Assembly (NCBI RefSeq): GCF_000963255.1
Contig: NZ_JYOV01000019.1
Coordinates: 62,001 to 126,000, forward strand
DNA: 64,000 nt
Direction: 5' to 3'
Origin: Streptococcus infantis
GTDB taxonomy: Bacteria > Bacillota > Bacilli > Lactobacillales > Streptococcaceae
The notes beneath the pieces were generated by a model. That model had not been told where the DNA came from. It ran no database searches and saw only the letters and a program-made list of their open reading frames with translations. Positions 56,910 through 64,000 of this stretch are shown in pieces. Both the position numbers and the translations under genes were made by a program. Position 1 is the first letter of the stretch; each line of letters opens with the position of its first letter.

Positions 56910-58235
56910 TTATTCCATTTCAAAAGCTTCACTTTCTTGTTTATTTGGAAGAACAAGAGAAAGTAGAATACCGATAATAGCTGGTACCAACCATGGCAGA
57001 GAAGCCTCCGCAAATGGTAGAGCGTTCACGATATTTGCAAGGATCTCAACTTTAAAAGTAGATCCTAAAACACTTGCAATAGCAATGGCTGTGACAATGC
57101 CAACCGTTAATTGCATTCCTGGTTTAGAAAGAGCAACAAACTTGTTCACAATCACAATCATGACAATGGCAATCGTAATTGGGTACAAAATAACGAGAAC
57201 TGGTACAGAGTACTTAATAATAGCACTCAAACCAAGATTTGCAATAGCAAAACCAATCAAGGTAAAGACTGTCGCATAAACCTTGTAGCTGACTTGTGGG
57301 AAACGTCCGTTAAAGAACTCGGCAGTTGATACAATCAACCCTACAGTCGTTGTGAAGCAAGTAACGGTTACCATAGCCGCAAGGAAAAGTTGAGCAGTAG
57401 AACCAAAGATTTCTTGAGTCGCTTGAGACAAGATATAAACTCCAGGAGTTCCACTCTTCATTGCTTCTTCTGTTACTGGGAAATGATTGCCCAAGAAACC
57501 TAGACCGATGTAGAGAGCACTAAATCCGAGTGCTACAACGATTCCAACTACCCAAATGGTTGAAATATACTCTTTCTTACTTGAGAAACCAAGTTGTTTC
57601 AAGGTTTGTACTGCAATAACACTGAAGGCAACCGATGCAAGCGCATCAAGTGTATTGTATCCTTCAAGGAAACCTGCACCAAAGGCGGAAGCCTGATAAG
57701 CTCCTGAAGCTGCTTGTGGTGCATTCCCACCATACTTGAAAGCTCCAAGGATAACCAGAATAACAATTAAGATGGCAAAAACTGGAGTCAAGATTCGACC
57801 GATCCGATCCAAGATTTTTGAAGGATTAAGGGCGATTAAATAGGCTGCAACAAAGTAGAGAATGGTAAAGACAATCAAACCTAAACCCTTATCTGCTTCA
57901 GCTAGAAGGGGACTAATACCGACCTCAAACGATGTCGTTGCTGTGCGAGGGATGGCAAAGAATGGGCCAATCGACAAGTACAAAACTGCAAGATAAATCG
58001 TCGCAAACCATGGAGAAATTTTCTTAGAAATTTCATAGATATAACCCTTCGGATTAAGGGTACCAATGATCAAGGTTAGGACGGCAATCCCAACACCCGA
58101 AAATACAAATCCTGCAATGGCAGGAAGGAAGTTTTCTCCAGACTGTGCGCCTAGAGTTGGAGGGAAAATCAAGTTACCTGCTCCAAAAAATATTCCAAAC
58201 AGGAGTAATCCTGTTAAAGCACCTTTTTTAGCCAT
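56910..58235 (-). CDS. brnQ: Branched-chain amino acid transporter BrnQ
   Basis: This is a 441-residue sodium- or proton-coupled carrier for Leu/Ile/Val with about 12 membrane helices. The first helix reads LLLFGIFFGAGNLIFPP, the highly conserved LIVCS family signature. It is a single gene with AAGGAGA and an extended -10 TGTTATACT upstream. A CodY-like box lies some 90 nt before the start, which fits control by branched-chain amino acid level. Confidence 0.95.
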   Translation of the reverse strand: MAKKGALTGLLLFGIFFGAGNLIFPPTLGAQSGENFLPAIAGFVFSGVGIAVLTLIIGTLNPKGYIYEISKKISPWFATIYLAVLYLSIGPFFAIPRTATTSFEVGISPLLAEADKGLGLIVFTILYFVAAYLIALNPSKILDRIGRILTPVFAILIVILVILGAFKYGGNAPQAASGAYQASAFGAGFLEGYNTLDALASVAFSVIAVQTLKQLGFSSKKEYISTIWVVGIVVALGFSALYIGLGFLGNHFPVTEEAMKSGTPGVYILSQATQEIFGSTAQLFLAAMVTVTCFTTTVGLIVSTAEFFNGRFPQVSYKVYATVFTLIGFAIANLGLSAIIKYSVPVLVILYPITIAIVMIVIVNKFVALSKPGMQLTVGIVTAIAIASVLGSTFKVEILANIVNALPFAEASLPWLVPAIIGILLSLVLPNKQESEAFEME

Positions 58236-58326
58236 AAACTCTCCTTATTAAAAATAAAATACTTTCTTAGTATAACATGATTAAAGGCTAGAAAAGGCTG
58301 TCACGAAATAATTCTAAAATGTTTTC

Positions 58327-58341
58327 AATTTTCCGAATTTT
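58327..58341. promoter_or_regulatory. CodY-like box upstream of brnQ
   Basis: aattttccgaatttt matches the 15-nt CodY consensus AATTTTCWGAAAATT at 12 of 15 positions. It sits about 55 nt upstream of the brnQ -10 region. Confidence 0.5.
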
Positions 58342-58354
58342 AATGCAAAACAAT

Positions 58355-58391
58355 CCTTCGAACCCTTCCAATTTTTTAAAGGTTTCGAAGG
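58355..58391. terminator. Hairpin between the rhodanese gene and brnQ
   Basis: The arms ccttcgaaccc/ggtttcgaagg (10 of 11 pairs) lie about 10 nt past the rhodanese stop. The U-tract is better on the plus strand, so its role as minus-strand terminator is uncertain. Confidence 0.55.
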
Positions 58392-58400
58392 AAATTTTTC

Positions 58401-58682
58401 TTATTCTAAGGCATCCATGCCACCTTGGACATTGATAACCTCATATCCTTGTTCTGATAAAAATTGACAAGCACGTGCTGAACGGATACCAGACTTGCAA
58501 ATCACGTAGTAAAGATTATCTTTGTCTAATTGTTCATAAGTATCAGCCAGTTGACTGAGAGGGAAATTACGAGCACCTTCTAGATGAAGAGCCTCAAATT
58601 CCTCTACTTCTCTCACATCCAATACAGAAAGTGAGCTATTCTGGTAAAGTTGGTAAAAATCGTTAAAAGTAATTTCTTTCAT
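58401..58682 (-). CDS. Rhodanese-like domain protein
   Basis: This is a single-domain 93-residue sulfurtransferase fold. The active loop is CKSGIRSA with the catalytic Cys near residue 62, and VLDVREVEEFEALHLEGARNFPL matches the rhodanese N-terminal region. The start codon overlaps the stop of the UDG-like gene by 4 nt. Probably carries sulfane sulfur or acts as a redox relay. Confidence 0.92.
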   Translation of the reverse strand: MKEITFNDFYQLYQNSSLSVLDVREVEEFEALHLEGARNFPLSQLADTYEQLDKDNLYYVICKSGIRSARACQFLSEQGYEVINVQGGMDALE

Positions 58683-59269
58683 TTTTCTTCTCCGAGAATT
58701 TTTTGTATTCTATCTTTTAAGTCAGGCAAGACTTCTTCTTCAAACCAAGGATTTTTTTTCATCCAGATTTGATTACGGGGTGAAGGATGCACCAGAGGGA
58801 AATAATCAGGTAAATAATCCTTGAACCGATGCACACGGTCTGTCACCTTGCCACTAACTTTCTCATGTAGGTAGTAGGCTTGGGCATACTGCCCAATCAA
58901 GAGTGTTAATTGAATATCTGGTAACTCCTTCAAGAGTGTTGGATGCCATTTTTCTGCAAAACCTGGACGAGGTGGTAGGTCACCCGATTTCCCATGACCT
59001 GGAAAGTAGAAATCCATGGGCATGACTGCAAAGTAACCTGAATTGTAAAAGGTGTCTTCATCCACACCTAGCCACTCTCGCAAGCGGTCGCCACTTTTAT
59101 CCTTCCAGTATAGCCCTGCTTCCTGGGTTTTGAGACCAGGTGCCTGGCCAATGATATTGATACGAGCTGTTTTTGGTGCTGCAAAGAGTGGCTCGATGCC
59201 TTGCTCAGTATAGCTGGCATTCTGTGGATCCTCTATGATAGCTTGCTTGATTCTTTCGATTTGAGACAT
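58679..59269 (-). CDS. Uracil-DNA glycosylase family protein
   Basis: This is a 196-residue UDG-superfamily protein. The start is the ATG at 59269 (MSQIERIKQ) after GGAGG. Motif 1 is INIIGQAPGLKTQEAG and motif 2 is LVHPSPRNQIWMKKNPWF near the C-terminus, with the conserved HPSPRN. It differs from the standard Ung family and fits the streptococcal UDG-like group; DNA glycosylase activity is inferred, not certain. Coupled to the rhodanese gene. Confidence 0.85.
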   Translation of the reverse strand: MSQIERIKQAIIEDPQNASYTEQGIEPLFAAPKTARINIIGQAPGLKTQEAGLYWKDKSGDRLREWLGVDEDTFYNSGYFAVMPMDFYFPGHGKSGDLPPRPGFAEKWHPTLLKELPDIQLTLLIGQYAQAYYLHEKVSGKVTDRVHRFKDYLPDYFPLVHPSPRNQIWMKKNPWFEEEVLPDLKDRIQKILGEEK

Positions 59270-59283
59270 TTTCTCCTCCAAAA

Positions 59284-59313
59284 AGAAGTCTAAGCATTAA
59301 ATCTCAGACTTCT
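59284..59313 (-). terminator. Terminator after pepV
   Basis: Perfect 8-bp stem agaagtct/agacttct followed on the minus strand by TTTTTGG, which then serves as the start of the ribosome binding site of the next gene. Confidence 0.7.
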
Positions 59314-59319
59314 ATAGCA

Positions 59320-60720
59320 TTATTTGATCAATTCGTAAATAGCTTCAGCGTAGATGGCTGCTGCACGGAAAAGATCATCCAAGGCGATAAATTCGTTGGC
59401 TTGGTGCATGGTATCGATAGAATCTGGGAACATAGCACCGTAGGCTACACCACGCTCTAACAAACGTCCAAAGGTTCCACCACCGATGACTTGTTCATGA
59501 CCTTTAAGTCCAGTTTGTTTTTCATAAACATTCAACAAGGTTTGAACGAGTGGATCTTCCATTGGCACATAGTGAGGAGTGTGACCATGCTCAGAAAGGC
59601 TAACTGAAGCAACTGGCAAGTTTTCAAGAACTGACTTGATTTGCTCTGGGCTTGTTCCTTTTGGATAACGGAAGTTAAGGGCAATAGTATTGTCAGCACT
59701 TGATTCGTCGAAGCGGAAAACACCCGCATTCATAGAAAGGGCACCCATCTTTTCGTCCACATGAGCTACTTTCAAGTTCTTCCCTTCGTGGTCATTCAAG
59801 AGAATCTTACCAGCAATATCGAGGTAGTCTTTTGCAGGTCCTTCAAAAGCAAATTGGCTGAGGAAGAGAGCAAGGTAAGTCGCACCATTGACACCTGAAG
59901 CAGGCATAGCACCATGAGCTGATTTACCAATTACAGTCACCTTGTACTGACCGTTCTCTTCTTGGATGTCTCCTCTGAGTTTGTGCTCTGCAACAAAGGC
60001 ATCTAGTTTAGCTTGCAAGTCAGCCAAGTCACCTGAAACGACTGCTGTTGCTGATTCAGGAACCATGTTTTCACGCAAACCACCTGTGAAGCTGTGAAGA
60101 CGAGCTGCACCAGTATTTTCACCGGCAAAGTGAAGGTATTCTGTGATGTTTCCTTTTTCACCATTGATAATAGGGAATTCAGCATCTGGAGAGAAACCAA
60201 AGTCTGGCTTCGCAAGTCCTACATGCTCAAAGTAGTAGTCCATGTCTGCCCAACCTGATTCTTCATCAGTTCCAACGATAAAACGAACTTTCTTAGAAGT
60301 TGGAAGTCCCAATTCTTTGATGATTTTCAAACCATAGTAACAAGCTGTAGTTGGTCCCTTATCGTCAGAAGCACCACGCGCATAGAGACGACCATCTTTG
60401 ATAGTTGGTGTGTAAGGTTCAGTGTCCCAACCGCTACCCGCTGGCACTACGTCCATGTGGGCAAAGATTCCAAGAACTTCTTCTCCTTCACCAAACTCGA
60501 AATGTCCAGCATAATTGTCGACATTTTTTGTTGGGTAGCCATCACGGTCTGCGATTTCAAGGAATTTTTCCAAGGCTTTTACTGGCCCAGGTCCAAATGG
60601 ATGCTGCGCATCTGCCTTGCTGTCATCACGTTCTGAGTTGATTTCCAAAAGGCTAAACAAGTCAGCCAAGAGGTCTTCTTTACGTTTTTCTACTTCTGCT
60701 GTAAAATCAATAACTGTCAT
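59320..60720 (-). CDS. pepV: Dipeptidase PepV
   Basis: A cytosolic M20 dipeptidase that supplies free amino acids from imported peptides. The 466-residue protein has metal ligands in GIFAHMDVVPAGSGW (His, Asp), ARGASDDKGPT (Asp), VGTDEESGWADM (Glu pair) and FSPDAEFPI (Asp), and a lid domain from about 190 to 380. The final region has VIGGGTFGRLLERGVAYG. It lies 9 nt downstream of the nitroreductase gene, so the two may be co-transcribed. Confidence 0.96.
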   Translation of the reverse strand: MTVIDFTAEVEKRKEDLLADLFSLLEINSERDDSKADAQHPFGPGPVKALEKFLEIADRDGYPTKNVDNYAGHFEFGEGEEVLGIFAHMDVVPAGSGWDTEPYTPTIKDGRLYARGASDDKGPTTACYYGLKIIKELGLPTSKKVRFIVGTDEESGWADMDYYFEHVGLAKPDFGFSPDAEFPIINGEKGNITEYLHFAGENTGAARLHSFTGGLRENMVPESATAVVSGDLADLQAKLDAFVAEHKLRGDIQEENGQYKVTVIGKSAHGAMPASGVNGATYLALFLSQFAFEGPAKDYLDIAGKILLNDHEGKNLKVAHVDEKMGALSMNAGVFRFDESSADNTIALNFRYPKGTSPEQIKSVLENLPVASVSLSEHGHTPHYVPMEDPLVQTLLNVYEKQTGLKGHEQVIGGGTFGRLLERGVAYGAMFPDSIDTMHQANEFIALDDLFRAAAIYAEAIYELIK

Positions 60721-60729
60721 TTTTTCTTC

Positions 60730-61335
60730 CTATCTTTTTTCGATAATTTCATCTACTGGCAAGCGGTAGCTTGGTTCCAACTTCTCATCTGTGTATCCCA
60801 CTGTAATCAAGAGCTCTGGACGGAAGCGTTCTTCGATTTCCAAGACTTCATTGACTTTTGATTTGTCAAAACCAAGGATAATGTTTGATCCGATTCCTTG
60901 GTCAGTCAAAGCAAGGACCAAGTTCATAGCAACAAGTCCAGCATTAAGAGCCAAGTAGTCACTAACTTGTTGGTCGCTGTAACGCGCAAACTCAGCTGGA
61001 AGATTTTTCAAGAAGTATTGCAGTTGCTCTTCTGAGAAATTGTTGGCACCACCAGTACGGGCAATCTTGCGAGCACGTTTAGCTAAGTCTGTATCTGTAA
61101 ACAAGGCAATGGTTACAGGTGCAGATGCTACTTGCTCAAAGTTTGAACCGTAAGCCAATTTTGCTAGTTCAGCATTTCTTTCACGAACCACGACGAATTT
61201 CCAAGGCTGACTGTTGTGAGCGCTTGGTGCCAAGGTTGCGATTTCAATAGCTGTTCGAACATCCTTGGGATCAACTGGTTTATCAATAAAATGCTTAGTC
61301 GCATGACATTTTTTATTTAACTCAAGAAATTTCAT
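60730..61335 (-). CDS. Nitroreductase family protein
   Basis: This is a 201-residue FMN-dependent oxidoreductase. N-terminal RTAIEIATLAPSAHNSQPWKFVVV (residues 27-50) is the typical FMN and dimer-interface segment. The C-terminal part has LALTDQGIGSNIILGF, also characteristic. Physiological substrate unknown; family members reduce quinones, nitro compounds or flavins. Upstream of pepV by 9 nt. Confidence 0.93.
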   Translation of the reverse strand: MKFLELNKKCHATKHFIDKPVDPKDVRTAIEIATLAPSAHNSQPWKFVVVRERNAELAKLAYGSNFEQVASAPVTIALFTDTDLAKRARKIARTGGANNFSEEQLQYFLKNLPAEFARYSDQQVSDYLALNAGLVAMNLVLALTDQGIGSNIILGFDKSKVNEVLEIEERFRPELLITVGYTDEKLEPSYRLPVDEIIEKR

Positions 61336-61497
61336 AATTGATTTCCTTTTCTATTTCTATTGCTTCCATTTTACCACATTCTGAAAGAGCTTGCAGAGAT
61401 TTTTCATAATGTAGAGATCTTTATTCCAACTCTTAATCAGGAATTACATACTTTTCGATTTAGTTGCTAGCTATAGTAAAAATTTTTTGCATAAGAA

Positions 61498-61523
61498 AAA
61501 GTAGACGATTACTCGCCTACTTT
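61498..61523 (-). terminator. Terminator after the lipoprotein gene
   Basis: The arms aaagtagacga/tcgcctacttt (one wobble) have a 4-nt loop, 7 nt past the lipoprotein stop. Confidence 0.8.
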
Positions 61524-61530
61524 ACTCATA

Positions 61531-62031
61531 TTATTGCGCTGAAACAATTTTACTTGCAGACTCAATCGCTTGTTTCATAGCATCACGTGCAGTCTTCAAT
61601 TGTTGAAGGAAAACAGTGCGTGCTTCTTCTGGCATTTCTGTATCATCAGAACCAGCGCTTGACAATCCATCATTAAATGCCTTTCTTGAAGTTTCTAGTG
61701 AGTTAAGAGCAGGTTCCACTTGTTGTTTAAAAGCATCTTTTTGAGCTTCTGGAACTTTGTCACCGATTTCTTCAACATATTTCTTATAGCTGTCAATCAA
61801 CTTACCAAAAAGAGTTTTCATATCTCCAATTGTTTTAGCGTTGTCGATTTCTTCATCTGTTAAAAGAGTAACTTCAGATGTGTTTGTCTTTGAGTTATCT
61901 GTTTTTGATGAAGCAGATGTTTGTTCAGTCGAGCTTGAAGCTTTACTTGCAGAATCAGAAGATTTATTTCCACAAGCTGCTAAAGTTGCAACTGATAAGA
62001 GCACAAGGCCCACAGTAAGAAGTTTTTTCAT
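61531..62031 (-). CDS. Hypothetical lipoprotein
   Basis: A 166-residue secreted protein. Signal peptide MKKLLTVGLVLLSVATLAACG with lipobox TLAACG, lipidated Cys at 20. Next comes a Ser/Thr/Lys-rich low-complexity linker (about 22-55), then a predicted all-helical domain (about 55-165) with heptad-like regions (IDSYKKYVEEIGDKVPEAQKD). I recognise no family. It is a single gene with its own terminator; an accessory surface lipoprotein. Confidence 0.85.
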   Translation of the reverse strand: MKKLLTVGLVLLSVATLAACGNKSSDSASKASSSTEQTSASSKTDNSKTNTSEVTLLTDEEIDNAKTIGDMKTLFGKLIDSYKKYVEEIGDKVPEAQKDAFKQQVEPALNSLETSRKAFNDGLSSAGSDDTEMPEEARTVFLQQLKTARDAMKQAIESASKIVSAQ

Positions 62032-62087
62032 GACTATCTCCTTTAAATAGTTTTATGATACCTATATTTTAAAATAAAATAATTTCA

Positions 62088-62393
62088 TTGTCAAACATTT
62101 ACCGAATTATTGAAGCTAAAAAGATCTTTGAGTTCACTATTTTTAAAATCTATATTAAATCTATCGAAAATGTTCAAAAAATTATCCAAGACCGAGGTTT
62201 AGACTTGAACGTAGTTGACTTGGAAAGCAATGACAATCCAAACAACTACATCATCTTTTCAAGTGACCAAAAAGAATTTAAAGACCAATTTGACAAGGTC
62301 CTTAAAGAACTCTACCAAGATGGAAACCTTGAAAAACTCAGCAAAACCTATCTCGGTGGTTCTTACCTACCAGATCAGTCACAATTGCAATAA
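62088..62393 (+). pseudogene. C-terminal remnant of an amino acid ABC transporter binding protein
   Basis: The frame from about residue 36 on (DRGLDLNVVDLES, then NYIIFSSDQKEFKDQFDKVL and LEKLSKTYLGGSYLPD) matches the C-terminal end of polar-amino-acid/cystine binding proteins. The first 35 codons do not look like the family, and the expected signal peptide and lipobox are absent. The ATG at 62088 probably is not a true start. The gene has lost about two thirds of its 5' part. Confidence 0.75.
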
Positions 62394-62403
62394 GAAATAC
62401 TAA

Positions 62404-62428
62404 AAACGATTGGCTCGTCCAATCGTTT
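62404..62428. terminator. Bidirectional terminator between the binding-protein remnant and the phosphoesterase gene
   Basis: The perfect 10-bp stem aaacgattgg/ccaatcgttt has a 5-nt loop. Confidence 0.85.
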
Positions 62429-62456
62429 ATTTAGTATCTGTTCGTTAAAGCAACTC

Positions 62457-63290
62457 TTACAAAAAATCAAAATAATTCTTCACATCCTCCACATAGCCAT
62501 GCTTTTCATTTAGGATAGCAAGTAATTCCCTATTATGTCCTTGATAGTTGTCCTCACGTCGTAATTCTTCATACATTTCGATAAAAGGAAGACCTTTGGT
62601 CTTGGCTGATTCTAGCTCTGCTTCATAATCATAAGCAACTTTTCGAAATTGGATATTGACTAATTCACCATTTTCAACTTCAAGTAAGGCATACTGAGCT
62701 CGGTGATTTTTCAGCCCATTCCAGTCAAAATAAGGCATACCAATCGAACCTGGATTGATGATTTGTTGACCTTGACTACCATAACGCAAAAGCTGTTTAT
62801 GGACATGTCCATAGACGGCTACATCTGTAGCTTCATCAAGTAGCTGGTCAAATTTTTCTGTACCATTTTCGACCAGCAAATCACCACCGTAATTTTTCTC
62901 AGGTAAATTATGAGAAAGAGAAAAACGCAAGCCTTCAACTTCTTTCTTGGCTACCATAGGTAGATTCCTCAACCAATCAATTTGCTCTGGGTTTAGGCGC
63001 TCCATCAAATACTGAGTCATCCTGAGAAGCTGAATTTCTTGAGGATCCTCTAAACCATATTGCCCATCTAAAGCCTCTAAAACACAATCATCCCAGTTTC
63101 CTCGAACGGATGCTGTAATGGGTAGGCCTTTCAAAAGAGCCACCAAGTCATTTGCTCCCGGCCCAGGAAGAAAAATATCTCCCAAAAGCCAATATTCAGT
63201 CGCTCCCAAATTTTTAGCGTCCTCAAGTACTCCAGCTAAGGCCGTCGTGTTGCCATGTATGTCTGATAAAATTGCAATCTTATGGTTCAT
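62457..63290 (-). CDS. Metallophosphoesterase family protein
   Basis: A 277-residue calcineurin-like phosphoesterase. Metal-binding motifs in order are SDIHGNTTAL, GDIFLPGPG, GNWDD, VYGHVHKQ and NPGSIGMP, as in the YfcE/MJ0936 branch of small phosphodiesterases. The C-terminal part (about 200-277) is charged and helical. Likely cytosolic, hydrolysing phosphodiesters, but the substrate cannot be named. Confidence 0.92.
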   Translation of the reverse strand: MNHKIAILSDIHGNTTALAGVLEDAKNLGATEYWLLGDIFLPGPGANDLVALLKGLPITASVRGNWDDCVLEALDGQYGLEDPQEIQLLRMTQYLMERLNPEQIDWLRNLPMVAKKEVEGLRFSLSHNLPEKNYGGDLLVENGTEKFDQLLDEATDVAVYGHVHKQLLRYGSQGQQIINPGSIGMPYFDWNGLKNHRAQYALLEVENGELVNIQFRKVAYDYEAELESAKTKGLPFIEMYEELRREDNYQGHNRELLAILNEKHGYVEDVKNYFDFL

Positions 63291-63426
63291 TTTCTGCTCT
63301 TTCTTTAGTGGATAGCTTTCGGTTTATTCAATCCACTCTTATATTTTTTACTTTTCTTTATTATAGCATAAAATAGCTAGAAGATTTTCACATAGAAATA
63401 TTATCACCAAGATTCTTTTAAAAATA

Positions 63427-63467
63427 TGTCAAAAATAGTTGACATTATGTTCTTAAAAGAATATACT
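63427..63467 (+). promoter_or_regulatory. Promoter and dyad of the xre-type gene
   Basis: TTGACA (63439-63444), 17-nt spacer, TATACT (63462-63467): near consensus. tgtcaa (63427-63432) and ttgaca (63439-63444) form a perfect 6-nt inverted repeat that covers the -35, as expected for autorepression by the small HTH protein. Confidence 0.8.
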
Positions 63468-63507
63468 ATAGTCAAATATATGTGACATAAACTAAAAAGG
63501 AGGAAGC

Positions 63508-63702
63508 ATGAATCGCGTAAAAGAATTCCGCAAGAAACTGGGCATATCCCAGCTTGAGCTCGCCAAGGATATCGGTGTCTCTAGGCAAACTATCAACATG
63601 ATTGAAAACGACAAGTACAATCCTACCCTGGAACTTTGTCTCAATCTCGCTCGAAGCCTCCAAACTGACCTCAACAGTCTCTTTTGGGAGGATGATTTTT
63701 AA
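63508..63702 (+). CDS. Small Xre/Cro-family transcriptional regulator
   Basis: A 64-residue one-domain HTH protein: FRKKLGISQLELAKDIGVSRQTINMIENDKYNPTLE split over residues 7-42 is the classic Xre recognition region. AGGAGG lies 8 nt before the ATG. Its promoter holds a dyad over the -35, hinting at self-repression. It reads into a DUF3278 membrane protein 14 nt downstream, a pair common in streptococci. Confidence 0.93.
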   Translation: MNRVKEFRKKLGISQLELAKDIGVSRQTINMIENDKYNPTLELCLNLARSLQTDLNSLFWEDDF

Positions 63703-63716
63703 AAAGGAGAAGAAAA

Positions 63717-64000
63717 ATGAAAAAAGAAACCCTCTATGAAAAACTAATCAAACGTATCTATGGCATTTCAGGGCCACTTGATGAACACAAACGACGCGAG
63801 GCTGACCACATCGGGAATAAAGTCTTTATGATTCTATTTTACCTCATGACTCTAGGCAATTTCATCCCCTTTGTTCTTGCTTATAAATATCCCCAAATGG
63901 TCGCTTTCGGATATCCAATCATTATCTTTCTAATTTCCATGGTTTGTGCTCTTTATGTCACTACTCAAACTAAAAAAACTGGTATTGCTGCTATCGATCC
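63717..64000 (+). CDS. DUF3278 family membrane protein, N-terminal part (cut by window edge)
   Basis: The first 94 codons begin MKKETLYEKLIKRIYGISGP. A basic N-terminal helix precedes two membrane segments, MILFYLMTLGNFIPFVLAY at about 38-56 and IIIFLISMVCALYV at about 67-80. This layout fits DUF3278 proteins that sit downstream of small Xre regulators. The function is unknown. The rest lies outside the right edge. GGAG is placed just before the ATG. Confidence 0.85.
   Translation, partial: MKKETLYEKLIKRIYGISGPLDEHKRREADHIGNKVFMILFYLMTLGNFIPFVLAYKYPQMVAFGYPIIIFLISMVCALYVTTQTKKTGIAAID

Overview
The window looks like chromosomal DNA of a mitis-group Streptococcus (S. mitis / S. oralis / S. pneumoniae neighbourhood). 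The proteins resemble pneumococcal ones, there are two BOX-type repeats, a choline-binding surface protein, an IS200-type transposase, and AT-rich, tightly packed genes. About nine tenths of the genes read on the minus strand, so most operons run from high to low coordinates. No rRNA, tRNA, CRISPR array or complete prophage was seen.

Layout. 1-5.5 kb: housekeeping genes cca (cut by the left edge), dapB, a degV/fakB-type gene, a DUF1149 gene, glmM, cdaR and cdaA (peptidoglycan precursors plus c-di-AMP). 5.6-6.6 kb: ferredoxin/flavodoxin-NADP reductase. 6.98-11.2 kb: a very AT-rich accessory operon encoding a lantibiotic-immunity-type ABC transporter (LanF, E, G) and a two-component system (LanR, K), with no lantibiotic precursor or modification gene visible. 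11.5-17.9 kb: the core run whiA, yvcK, rapZ, ridA, engB, clpX, a small membrane protein, folA and dpr. 18-21.6 kb: a heterodimeric ABC exporter with one consensus and one degenerate ATP site. 21.7-26.2 kb: tpiA, an RNA m5U methyltransferase and a divergent APH-like kinase (both apparently leaderless), recX and a DUF402/Ntdp gene. 26.2-28.2 kb: an AT-rich two-gene cassette (Rgg-type regulator plus SAM methyltransferase) flanked by imperfect direct repeats. 28.4-34.7 kb: queH, an MFS transporter, asnS, an aminotransferase, a TseB-like protein and an FMN reductase. 34.7-35.4 kb: an IS200-type element whose transposase has lost its HUH motif. 35.5-44 kb: an O-antigen-ligase-like protein, birA, ackA, a methyltransferase, a choline-binding protein, pyrG and rpoE. 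44-49.4 kb: degraded small genes and two ABC transporters, one next to a TetR regulator. 49.7-62 kb: a lysophospholipase-like hydrolase, pheST behind a T-box, ldcB, a HIT protein, an M42 peptidase, brnQ, a rhodanese, a UDG-like protein, pepV, a nitroreductase and a lipoprotein. 62-64 kb: an ABC-binding-protein remnant, a phosphoesterase and an Xre/DUF3278 pair cut by the right edge.

The most notable non-coding and regulatory signals are: three cores at exactly 112-nt spacing between degV and dapB, with a long hairpin; a pyrG leader with a near-consensus promoter, a GGGC start and an attenuator; a T-box before pheS; a 26-codon ORF that overlaps the start of pheT, which lacks a ribosome binding site; a cre-like site at ackA; a CodY-like box near brnQ; and promoter dyads at the tetR, choline-binding-protein and xre genes.

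Limits: coordinates, reading frames and short repeats were read from the sequence. Family names and gene-order comparisons with S. pneumoniae come from memory and were not searched.
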